In this document: positions 8,001-15,945 of the stretch, in pieces
How the letters are laid out: each line of letters opens with the position of its first letter
Numbering within the stretch: the first letter of the stretch is position 1
Assembly (NCBI GenBank): GCA_020636005.1
Contig: JACJYR010000005.1
Location: forward strand, 434,001 to 498,000
Length of the DNA stretch: 64,000 bases
Direction of reading: 5' to 3'
Source: Lewinellaceae bacterium
Lineage (GTDB): Bacteria > Bacteroidota > Bacteroidia > Chitinophagales > Saprospiraceae
Notes under the pieces: generated by a model
Told to the model about the DNA's origin: nothing
The model's database searches: none
The model's input: the letters and a program-made list of their open reading frames with translations, nothing else
Program-made: the position numbers and the translations under genes

Positions 8001-11000
8001 CGTTTACGGTGAGGTCAATGCCCCCGTCGGGTGCCCCGCAAATGGAGGCTGTGATGGTTTGGGAAATAGTTGGCGTGTTGAGGATGTCCGGCACATTGAA
8101 AGAAGAAACGGCAGTACAGTTGCCGCCCGCACTAACAGTGACCTGGTAGCTGCCGCCGGGCAGGCCTGTCAGGTCTTCGGTGGTAGAGGCATCCGACCAG
8201 GTGTAAGCGTAGTTTCCTGGCGGGGCGACTGTTATGTCAATGGCACCGTCGCCGCCCACACAGGCGGTGTTTTCGAGCAAATCGCCCGTGATGGTCAAAG
8301 CAACAATGTCGTCCGGCACCACAAAATTGCCGGTATTGCTGCAGCCGTCGCCGCCCGTTACCGTCACGCCATACGTGCCGCCGGGTACGCCCGTGATGTC
8401 TTCAGTCACGGCGGTATTCGTCCATGAGTAAGTATATGGAAGCGTGCCGCCCGAGGTGCTGAGATCAATGCCACCATTGCTGCTGCCACAGGTCGCCGCC
8501 AAAATGCTTTGGGTAAAATTGGGCGCATTGGTATTGTTGACCACGGTGAAATCTACTACCGCAGAGCAGGTGAGGCCCTGGCTTACTGTTACAGAATAGG
8601 TGCCGGGGGACAGGTTGGCGATGTCCTCTGTATTTGCGGCATTTGACCAAATATAGTCGTACGTGCCAGGCGGCGTTACCGTGATATTGACCAGCCCGTT
8701 GGGGTCATCGCAGGATGTATTGGCCGCCGGAGTGCCGTTGATGGTAAAGGTGATGCTGTTGTTGGGGATGGTAAAACTTGCATTGGCGACGCACCCGTTA
8801 TCCCCTGTTACCTGCACAGAATAATTGCCAGGCAGCACGTTGGTGAGGTCTTCCGCCATTGCACCATTTGACCATAAGAAGGTGAAAGGCGCTACGCCAC
8901 CGCTTATCGTCAGGTTGATGCCGCCGTTGCTTTCACCACAGAGCGCAGCCGTTATACTTTGGGAAATACCGGGGTCGGCGGTGGTACTGCCGACGGTAAA
9001 GGAAGCTGCAGCCGTGCAGGTCCCGCCAGCGCTCACCGTCACGCTGTACGTTCCGCCCGAAAGCCCACTTAGGTTTTGGGTGGTCGCATTATTTGACCAA
9101 AAAAAATCATAAACGCCGGGCGGGGTGATATCGAGTGTGATGCCGCCGTTGGTGATGTCGCAGGAAGTATTGGGGGCGGTAGTGCCGTTGATGGAGAAGG
9201 AAATACTGTTGCCGGGTACGGTAGCGGCAGCGGTTGTTGTGCAGCCATTTGCTCCGGTCACGGTGACGGTATAAGCCCCTGCGGGAATGTTGTTCAAGTC
9301 TTCCGTGCTGGCTCCGTTTGACCAGCTAAACGCATAGGGTGCGGTGCCGCCGCTTACCGTAAGGTCAATGGCCCCATTGTCCTGGCCGCACAGTTCCTCC
9401 GTGACCACCTGGGAAGTATTGGGTGTTGAGGTTTGATTGGCAATAGTATAACTGGCAGAGGCAGAACAACTGCCCGATTCCGTTACGGTAACGGTATAAG
9501 TGCCCGCAGCCAGGCTGTCAATACTGGCTGTTGTTTCGCCGTTTGACCATACAATATCATAGCTGCCAGGCGGGGTGACGGTCAGGTTGATTTGGCCATT
9601 ATTAAAAACGCAGGTACTGATGGGTTGGGCCGTTCCGTTGATGGTGAAATTGGAACTGTTGTTCGGCACATTGAAGGTGGCGGTGGAAGAGCAGCCATTC
9701 ACACCGCTGACTGTGACGATATAATCTCCCGGGGCGACATTGCTGATGTCCTGTGTGGAAGCGCCGTTTGACCAAATATAGGAATAAGGCGGGGTGGCCC
9801 CTGTTACGGAAATGTCAACGCCGCCATTGGCCTCGCCACAGATGGCAGCCGTAATGGTTTCTGTCAGCTGCGGATTTTGGGTGTTGTTGCCGACAACATA
9901 ACTGGCGGTTGATGAGCAACTGCCACCCGAACTGACCGTGACGGTGTAGGTGCCTGCGGCGACGTTGGACAAATCTTCCGTGGTGGCACCGTTTGACCAG
10001 GCATAATTATAGGCTCCGGCAGGAGTCACCGTGATGTTCACAGCGCCATTGGCCCCGCTGCAGGAAGTGTTGGCTGTTGGCGTTCCTGAAATATTGATGG
10101 GGGTTGTATTGCTGCTCACCGTTGCGCTGGCAGTGCCGATGCAATTATTGGCATCGGTCACGGTGACGGTATAGTTACCTGGTGGCACGTTGGCCAAATC
10201 TTCCGTGGTCGCATTATTTGACCAAATAAAAGAATACGGCGTAGTGCCCTGGCTCACTGTGAGGTTGACACCGCCATTGGAAAGGCCGCAAGTGGCTGCG
10301 GTTGAAGCTGTACTTAAATTGGGCGGGAAGGCAAAGTCGAACACGATGAAACTGCCGACCTGCGTACAGGTGCCGCCTGCACTCACGGTAACCGTATAGG
10401 TGCCATCGTCCACATCGAGGAGATAGGGCGTCGTTTCACCATTTGACCATAAATAATTGTAGTTGCCCGGAGGGGTGACCGTTAGTTGAACCGTACCGTT
10501 GGGAAATCCGCACGAGGTATTTCCGGTGGCAAAACCTCCCACATTGAATATAACATCGTTGTTGGGAATATTGACGGTCGTGGAGGCAGTGCATCCCCCT
10601 GCCGTCGTGACGGTGACGGAATAAGTGCTGGCGGGCATGAGTTCCAAATCCTCTGTTACTGCACCATTTGACCAAAGAATAGTAAAGGGCATCAGGCCGC
10701 CGGAGATGTTCAAATCCACTGCTCCGTTGGCAAGGTTGCATTGGGTGGGCGTGATGCTGGAAGAGAGGGTCGGGATTTGGCTGTCGTCCGGCACGGTGAA
10801 GGAGGCCGTTTCGGTACAGGTACCGCCCGCACTTACCGTGACTGTGTAGGTGCCTGGCTGCAAATTGGTGAGGTCTTCAGTGGTGGCGCCATTCGACCAT
10901 AAATAAGACAGGGGGCCGGGCGGAGTGACGGTGGCAGTGATGTTTACGGCGCCGGTCCCGGTAATGCAGGAGACATCGCCTGTGATAGCCCCGGTTATGT

Positions 11001-13860
11001 TGATGGGCAGGTTGTTGTTGGGAACGGTTACGGAGTTGACAGCCGTACAGCCGTTGAAACCAGTTATCGTGACAGAATAGGTGCCGGAAGGCAGGTTTGA
11101 AATAGTTTGCCCATTGCCGCCATTTGACCAAAGGAAAGTGAATGGAGCAACACCCGAAGTAGTTACAACGGTGACACTGCCGTTGCTTTGGCCGCAGGTG
11201 GAGGCCGTTACATTGATAGTGGCCGTGGGAGCCGAAGGCTGGTTGGGCACGTTGAAAGTTGCCGTTTGGGTGCAGGTGCCGCCGGCACTCACAGTCACGG
11301 AATAGCTGCCTGCGCCGAGGTTCATCAGGCTGGTACCAGTAGCGCCGTTGGACCAGGTATATGTATAGTTACCCGGTGGTGTGACAGTGATGCTGATACT
11401 GCCATTGGTGCTGTTGCAGGAGGTATTGGCCAGTACCGTCGGTGTAATGGTCAGTGGTATGACATTATTGGGAACGGCAATGGAAGCGGATGAAGAACAG
11501 CCGTTGGCACCTGTCACCGTGACGGTGTAGGAGTTCCCTGGCACGTTGTTGATGTCTTCCGTGGTAGCGCCGTTCGACCAGTTAAAAGTATAGGGCGCCA
11601 CGCCACCGGAAACAGAGATGTTCACGCTACCATTGTCCAGCCCGCAGGTGGCCGGGGTGACAGTTTGGGATATGGTGGGCGTGTTTGGTTGGTTTGGGAT
11701 GGTAAACGTGGCAGTTTGGGTACAGGCCCCGCCGGAACTGACCGTGACAGTGTAGGAGCCTGGAGGCAAATCGTTCAAGTTGGGGGTAGTTGCCCCATTC
11801 GACCAGGTGTAGGTATAGGGATCGCCCGTCGGCGAGGGGTTCGGCGAAACGTTGGTGGTGATGCTCCCGTTGCCGCCGATACACGTGGTATTGGCCACCG
11901 TGGTGCCGGTCACGGTAATGGGCGGGTTGTTGTTGGAAAGCGTGATGGCTGCGGTAGAACTGCAGCCATTGGCACCCGTCACAGTGACGGAATAGTTCCC
12001 TGACAATACATCCGTCAAGTCTTCCGTAGTCTCCCCGTTCGACCAGTTGAAAGTGTAAGGTGCGACTCCACCACTCACACTAAGGTTGATATCACCGGTG
12101 GAAAGGCCGCAGACGGAAGGTGTGGTCGTGGAAGAAATGGTAGGGGGATTCGGTTGATCCGGAATCGTAAAGGTGGCTACCTGTTCGCAGGTACCGCCAC
12201 CGTTCACGGTAACGGTATAAGAACCTGGGGGTAAATTGTTCAAATTAGCAGTGGTAGCCCCGTTCGACCAGGTATAGGTGTAAGCCTGGCCGGAGGGGGA
12301 AGGGTTCGGGGATACATTGGTGGTGATACTGCCGTTTCCGCCAATGCAGGTGGTATTGGCCACAATAGTGGCGGTTACATTGATGGGCGGATTTGTATTG
12401 GTCAAATTGACGGTGGCGGTTTGGGTGCAACCATCTGCGCCTGTCACGGTGACGGTGTAGCTCCCGGCCATAACATCTGTCAGGTTGGGCGTGGTGGCGC
12501 CATTTGACCATACATAAGTATAGGGGGCTGCACCGCCATTTACCTGGGTATTGATGTCGCCCGTAGCCAGGTCGCAATTAGACGGCACCGTCGAAGTAGA
12601 GACATTGGGCTGATTGGACTGGTTGGCCACCGTAAAGCTGGCGGTGCCGGTACAGCCTTGGCTGGATGTGACGGTAACAGTATAAGTACCTGGCAATAAG
12701 TTGTTTATATCCTCGGTCATGGCGCCGTTCGACCAGTTGAACGTGTAGGGGGCTGTTCCGCCCGCAGGAGTCAGGTTGATGGCACCGTTGCTTTGGTTGC
12801 AGGTAGCGGGGGTGGTGGTTGCCGTTGGGTTGAGGGTCACCTGGGTGACCGAAGAAGTCCCCGAAACGGTGCCTGGGCAGTTGCCGGTGACCGAGCTTAC
12901 GCTTTGCAGCCCATAGTTGCCCGGCTGGCTCACGGTCAGCGTATAGGGGTTGTTGCTGGTGATGATAGGTGGCGGCTGCGGCACCCCATTAAAAGTATAG
13001 GTAAACTGCCAGGGGCCGGTGCCGGTAAAGGTCACGGTCAGGTTGACCGGTTGTGGGTTTTGCTGGCAAATGATCCCGGTGCCCGACAAGGTAGCGGTCG
13101 GAGTGGGGTTCACTACCACTGTTGTACAGGAGGGGGTAGGGTTGGCGTAGCAGGCATTGGCCACGGTAACACAGACCTGGGCCGTGCCGGGTGTGTTGCC
13201 CCAGGTGATGGTAGCGTTATTGTTTGCGTTGGCATTGACCGTACCGAGGGGTGGCACGACCGTCCAGTTGTAGATGGTGGCGGCGTTGGGCGGGGTAATA
13301 TTGTAGTTGGAAGTGGAACCTTGACAAACATTCACAGGGCCGTTGATGGGGCCGGGGTTGGCAGGCGCAGCACCAACGGTGGAGCCAGACAAAACCTGGA
13401 TGGAATAATCGCAGACATTGCCCGCACAGCCGTCCAGGACGAAATAATAGATCTGGCCTACTACGAAATTATTGGACGATAACTGAAAGGGGTTTTGTGT
13501 GCATTGGCATTGCACATCCATAATCTGGCTGATACAACTCCCGTAAATGCCTCCCTGCAGGCCCATCTGGCCGCTTTGGGTGCAGTTGGAAGGTGTCACC
13601 TGGATGGTGATAGACGTCGTTCCGGCAAAAAATGCGAACCACTCGTCGTTGTTCAATTGCCAGCCAGGGCAGCCCGGAAAGTTCTGGACGACATTGTTGT
13701 TGTTCACGGTGGCGCAGTAGCCATCCAGGTTTTCGCATAAAATGGGTGCCTGCACACAGGTATTCCCCGGTTGCGGAAAACCGGGCGGGGGACATTGGGC
13801 CAGGCCTGTTGGCCCAATCATCAAAATGCCGAAAAAAGACAATAGGGTAAATATCCTCAT
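5056..13860 (-). CDS. Giant SprB-repeat surface protein with T9SS type B sorting domain
   Basis: 2,934 residues. The start is set at the ATG at 13860 because it opens a signal peptide (MRIFTLLSFFGILMIGPTGLAQ); an upstream ATG at 13974 would add 38 non-signal residues. After a Cys-rich N-domain and a PKD-like segment come about 25 SprB-type repeats, recognisable by WSNGATTEDL and GTYTVTV, in DNA from about 12.8 down to 7.4 kb. They alternate between a VSGGVAPY form and an ITVTPPGNY form. Four or five Ig-like domains and one more SprB-like unit follow. The last roughly 90 residues (VPNAFSPNGDGANDVF, FDRWGETVYQ) are the gliding-associated C-terminal domain that directs T9SS export and anchoring. 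Related SprB proteins act as mobile adhesins in gliding; here adhesion is inferred. No other T9SS or gliding gene is adjacent. Confidence 0.9.
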   Translation of the reverse strand: MRIFTLLSFFGILMIGPTGLAQCPPPGFPQPGNTCVQAPILCENLDGYCATVNNNNVVQNFPGCPGWQLNNDEWFAFFAGTTSITIQVTPSNCTQSGQMGLQGGIYGSCISQIMDVQCQCTQNPFQLSSNNFVVGQIYYFVLDGCAGNVCDYSIQVLSGSTVGAAPANPGPINGPVNVCQGSTSNYNITPPNAATIYNWTVVPPLGTVNANANNNATITWGNTPGTAQVCVTVANACYANPTPSCTTVVVNPTPTATLSGTGIICQQNPQPVNLTVTFTGTGPWQFTYTFNGVPQPPPIITSNNPYTLTVSQPGNYGLQSVSSVTGNCPGTVSGTSSVTQVTLNPTATTTPATCNQSNGAINLTPAGGTAPYTFNWSNGAMTEDINNLLPGTYTVTVTSSQGCTGTASFTVANQSNQPNVSTSTVPSNCDLATGDINTQVNGGAAPYTYVWSNGATTPNLTDVMAGSYTVTVTGADGCTQTATVNLTNTNPPINVTATIVANTTCIGGNGSITTNVSPNPSPSGQAYTYTWSNGATTANLNNLPPGSYTVTVNGGGTCEQVATFTIPDQPNPPTISSTTTPSVCGLSTGDINLSVSGGVAPYTFNWSNGETTEDLTDVLSGNYSVTVTGANGCSSTAAITLSNNNPPITVTGTTVANTTCIGGNGSITTNVSPNPSPTGDPYTYTWSNGATTPNLNDLPPGSYTVTVSSGGACTQTATFTIPNQPNTPTISQTVTPATCGLDNGSVNISVSGGVAPYTFNWSNGATTEDINNVPGNSYTVTVTGANGCSSSASIAVPNNVIPLTITPTVLANTSCNSTNGSISITVTPPGNYTYTWSNGATGTSLMNLGAGSYSVTVSAGGTCTQTATFNVPNQPSAPTATINVTASTCGQSNGSVTVVTTSGVAPFTFLWSNGGNGQTISNLPSGTYSVTITGFNGCTAVNSVTVPNNNLPINITGAITGDVSCITGTGAVNITATVTPPGPLSYLWSNGATTEDLTNLQPGTYTVTVSAGGTCTETASFTVPDDSQIPTLSSSITPTQCNLANGAVDLNISGGLMPFTILWSNGAVTEDLELMPASTYSVTVTTAGGCTASTTVNIPNNDVIFNVGGFATGNTSCGFPNGTVQLTVTPPGNYNYLWSNGETTPYLLDVDDGTYTVTVSAGGTCTQVGSFIVFDFAFPPNLSTASTAATCGLSNGGVNLTVSQGTTPYSFIWSNNATTEDLANVPPGNYTVTVTDANNCIGTASATVSSNTTPINISGTPTANTSCSGANGAVNITVTPAGAYNYAWSNGATTEDLSNVAAGTYTVTVSSGGSCSSTASYVVGNNTQNPQLTETITAAICGEANGGVDISVTGATPPYSYIWSNGASTQDISNVAPGDYIVTVSGVNGCSSTATFNVPNNSSNFTINGTAQPISTCVFNNGQINLTVTPPGSYDIVWSNGETTASIDSLAAGTYTVTVTESGSCSASASYTIANQTSTPNTSQVVTEELCGQDNGAIDLTVSGGTAPYAFSWSNGASTEDLNNIPAGAYTVTVTGANGCTTTAAATVPGNSISFSINGTTAPNTSCDITNGGITLDITPPGVYDFFWSNNATTQNLSGLSGGTYSVTVSAGGTCTAAASFTVGSTTADPGISQSITAALCGESNGGINLTISGGVAPFTFLWSNGAMAEDLTNVLPGNYSVQVTGDNGCVANASFTIPNNSITFTINGTPAANTSCDDPNGLVNITVTPPGTYDYIWSNAANTEDIANLSPGTYSVTVSQGLTCSAVVDFTVVNNTNAPNFTQSILAATCGSSNGGIDLSTSGGTLPYTYSWTNTAVTEDITGVPGGTYGVTVTGGDGCSNTGNFVVPDDIVALTITGDLLENTACVGGDGAIDITVAPPGNYAYTWSDASTTEDLTGLPGGSYQVTVSAGGNCTAVSSFNVPDILNTPTISQTITASICGAPDGGIDLTVNGGTQPFDFIWSNTSTNEDLAGVVSGTYSVTVTAANGCTATGAFNVPNNSNTFSFSGTANPNTLCGSGNGSIDLTVTPPGAYTFIWSNNETTEDLSDLPPGSYSVTISDGGSCTASETYVVANDSPSPQVTGTPSPVLCFGGNNGSIALDVAGGVSPFTFNWSPAIPGNPEDPSGLAAGNYSVTVNDASGCTSTASFNIGQPASAVQLSCSQSANVSLPGAMDGAGSVVISGGVAPYSVDWTPGGSQNNVAAGNFPINNLGEGAYNVVVTDANGCPASCNFTITTDLCVTALGTMGATQLSICGDGCQTATYNSLGQYLDQDDILQYVLHQGNGNTIVNQIAISDQPTFCFDAALMSYNTVYYISAVAGNDDGTGNVDLSDICTVISVGTPIIFYPIPVASIAPATAITCLVTQVQLTGSSSEPGSMFSWTTNGGNIIGNPNQQNIMAGDGGTYILAVSSNGCTSTSSVQVTNSQTDVEVSIVSLPGELLNCTIDQITLIGSASGVLTPASFVWLENGVPISTNSSIIVDVGGMYELVAFDPATGCADTTAITISDETDYPPIQVGTPQDLNCLQTTTVLTGSSSVNGVQFYWATINGMDTTLLANGTSYVATGPGTYFLVGTAPNGCVNAEAVTVNGDFSLPAVNAGPDQTLDCVQTPVELIGTGSPGVTFQWTVNDPAIIIANPGASTITVNGSGIYTLTVTDLGNYCTDSDDVQVFQYDNTPQGVIGIEPPSCFGDEDGVIIVTTDPANGPYQYQLNGQDNGSNNFFAPLAPGYYQLQVTDAQGCTWTQEVYMPEPEQLTVTLGANVLVELGQSVTLEAQTNVLLSQLDTIIWVPSDQFPCPEMPCNIQEFLPLQQTSVNVTIIDTSGCRADDVITVFVKKDRAIYVPNAFSPNGDGANDVFMIFSGENVVRIKSFLVFDRWGETVYQYYDFYPNDPAYGWDGTHRGAPMDPAVFVWFAVVEFVDGQEVLYEGDVTLMR

Positions 13861-14329
13861 GTGCGACAGGGTATTGAGTTTGTTTGTTCTAAAAAGATTT
13901 GGAGAAAGTGAGCAAGAAGAATGGGGATAAAAACGGCAAGTAGCCGGATTGGAAATCTGTACAGGTGTTCTCATGAAATGATGTGTTGCAAGGGTTTAGT
14001 GAACGATGTTATCGAAATGATTCTTTGGGAAAGAGCGTTGATTTTTTTTCAATTCGATTGATGCCCTTTTTTCCAATACTTTTTGGGCACACCGTAAACC
14101 TTTAGGCGGCTAAGAACCTAACGGACAATTACCATCATTTCTCTTCAAATTTGCTGAGGTGAGCAGTTGCTATTCAGGGGTGCAAATAAAAGGCTGCAAG
14201 TTACATTTTGTCAAACAGAATGTATAAAAAGACGGCTAACATTCGGTTGCAGTTTCTCTTAAAGCTTTACAGGTGGTCGCATTTGAAATTAATCAAACAG
14301 TTTGGCAGCTTCGCAGTATTTCCGGAACT

Positions 14330-14349
14330 GCGGGGTTCTATAACCCCGC
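14330..14349. repeat. Palindrome GCGGGGTT-CTAT-AACCCCGC
   Basis: 8-bp perfect arms around CTAT, within the roughly 900-bp gene-free stretch 13861-14778. That stretch otherwise holds only the MITE-like element at 14463-14621 and presumably the promoter of the giant gene. The hairpin has no T-run, so it is not a clear terminator. Confidence 0.5.
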
Positions 14350-14462
14350 CGCTCAAAGACGGCTACCATTTACTTTACAAGCGAGTACCTTTAGGAGGCG
14401 AAGTTAAATTTATTATCCTGCTTTTTAACACGAATTGCCCATAAGCCACTTACAAAATATCA

Positions 14463-14621
14463 TTCTTTGACCAATCGTGTCGAAAAAGGAAAACCGTTAA
14501 AACGGTTTTTGACATAAGCTATTGATTATCAACCCACGACTTAAGTCGTGGGTTTAAAAAGACAGCTATTTTATTTAGCCGTTTTAACGGCTTTCCTTTC
14601 TCCACGGAATTTGTCAAAGAA
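14463..14621 (+). repeat. MITE-like repeat with nested palindromes, copy 1
   Basis: 159 bp bounded by 13-bp inverted ends (TTCTTTGACCAAT / ATTTGTCAAAGAA, one mismatch). Inside are three palindromes in order: AACCGTT-AA-AACGGTT; a perfect 24-bp palindrome with arms AACCCACGACTT (14531-14554); and AGCCGTT-TTAACGGCT. The same ends and palindromes in the same order occur at 56858-57006. There is no coding capacity. Confidence 0.8.
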
Positions 14622-14778
14622 CAAAAAAAAATTCAAAAGCTTTGCCCAACTAATCCGCTGGCGCTTTGAAACGCAACCCGGTATTTTTCACAGAAGGAAT
14701 TTTTAAAAAAAAAGCTGCCCTGAATAGGGGGGGTGGCCATGGTCGTGCCATCTTTGTTGTTGAAAAAGGTATTTGCAT

Positions 14779-15828
14779 GTGAACAACTTTGACTCATATT
14801 CTGAATTGATTGGAAAACACCTTGCCGGGGAAACCAGCCCGGCCGAGGAGCGGGATTTGTTTGCCTGGATAGCGGCAGATGGGGCAAACAGGCAGTTCTT
14901 TGAAGAAATGGAAAAGGTTTGGAAGATAACCGAAAGTGCCCATTTCACGCCTTTTGAAACTGATACCGGTGCAGCGTGGATGAACATTGAACAAGCCATT
15001 GACACCTCGGCCAGGACTGCCGCAGCAGGCAATTTGGAATCAATTGGCAAAACTTCCACCAGGATCGTACCCTTGTCGAAAATAAGAAGGTACTGGAGCA
15101 TGGCAGCGGCAATTTTGCTAATCCTTGCAGCAGGGCTTTGGTGGGCTATACGTCAGCCTGCCCAACCCCTACTCGTTGAAGTGAAAACGGGCAGCCAGGA
15201 AAAAAATGAAGTCGTACTGCCCGATGGCAGCCATGTCTGGTTGAATGAAAATACCCGGATCGCTTACCACCAAGATTTTTCTGCAAGAAAAATAAACCTG
15301 GAGGGCGAGGCATTCTTCGACGTGGAACGGATGGAAACAAGCCCTTTTGAAATCACCAGCGGCGGCGCCAAAACTACTGTCCTTGGCACCACCTTCAACG
15401 TGAGGGCCTACCCTTCGGAAAACCTCATCGAAGTGACCGTAAGAACAGGCAAAGTGGCACTGGCTGCATCAAACCAGCCATCAAAACCCGTCATAATCCC
15501 GGCAGGTTCGTCCGGCGTTTTGGATAAAAAAGTGGCCAGGGTGGTCGTGGAATCAGGCAAAATTGTGAACGCTGACGCCTGGAAGACCCAAAAGCTGGAA
15601 TTTGACAATGCCCTTGTGGAGGATGTGCTGAACTCCCTCGAGCGATATTTTGACACTAAAATTTCCGTGTCGAATGAAAAGATCAAATCATGCCACTTCA
15701 AGGCTGTATTCGAAAAGCCCGAAATCGAAGAAACCATGAAAGTCCTCGCTTTCGGCCTCAACCTCCAGTTAGAAAAAGCAGGCGATGGCTATGTCCTGAA
15801 AGGTGAAGGTTGCGAGCCTGGCAATTGA
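14779..15828 (+). CDS. FecR family anti-sigma/regulatory protein
   Basis: 349 residues from a GTG at 14779 (a TTG at 14773 is also in frame; no in-frame ATG gives the full N-terminus). The N-terminal cytoplasmic part (LIGKHLAGETSPAEE) is FecR-like. One membrane segment lies near residues 108-126 (SMAAAILLILAAGLWWAI). The periplasmic FecR core follows (VVLPDGSHVWLNENT, INLEGEAFFDVE, TTVLGTTFNVRAY), then a DUF4974-type C-domain. FecR proteins relay a signal from an outer-membrane receptor's STN domain to an ECF sigma factor. No sigma gene lies next to this one; instead an STN-domain barrel protein follows 117 nt downstream. Confidence 0.9.
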   Translation: MNNFDSYSELIGKHLAGETSPAEERDLFAWIAADGANRQFFEEMEKVWKITESAHFTPFETDTGAAWMNIEQAIDTSARTAAAGNLESIGKTSTRIVPLSKIRRYWSMAAAILLILAAGLWWAIRQPAQPLLVEVKTGSQEKNEVVLPDGSHVWLNENTRIAYHQDFSARKINLEGEAFFDVERMETSPFEITSGGAKTTVLGTTFNVRAYPSENLIEVTVRTGKVALAASNQPSKPVIIPAGSSGVLDKKVARVVVESGKIVNADAWKTQKLEFDNALVEDVLNSLERYFDTKISVSNEKIKSCHFKAVFEKPEIEETMKVLAFGLNLQLEKAGDGYVLKGEGCEPGN

Positions 15829-15839
15829 GGATTCTGAAT

Positions 15840-15930
15840 GGTTTGGAATCGTTGGAGATTGTTTTTGCCCCGCCGAGGACAATTTTCCAACCACCTCAAT
15901 AAACCTTCAAACAACCTCCAACAAGCACTT
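15840..15930. repeat. Degenerate GTTTGGA/CCAAAC-type repeat between fecR and the STN gene
   Basis: GGTTTGGAATCGTTGGAGATTG is mirrored by CAACCACCTC and CTTCAAACAACCTCCAAC about 50 bp later. The words resemble those of the decamer arrays at 56671-56810 and 60989-61078, here decayed and in inverted order. Confidence 0.4.
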
Positions 15931-15945
15931 TAGGAAACTTGAGCC

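Noticed and set aside
14208..14444. 78-codon plus-strand frame
   Set aside because: It runs through a palindrome and has no domain; the sequence looks non-coding.
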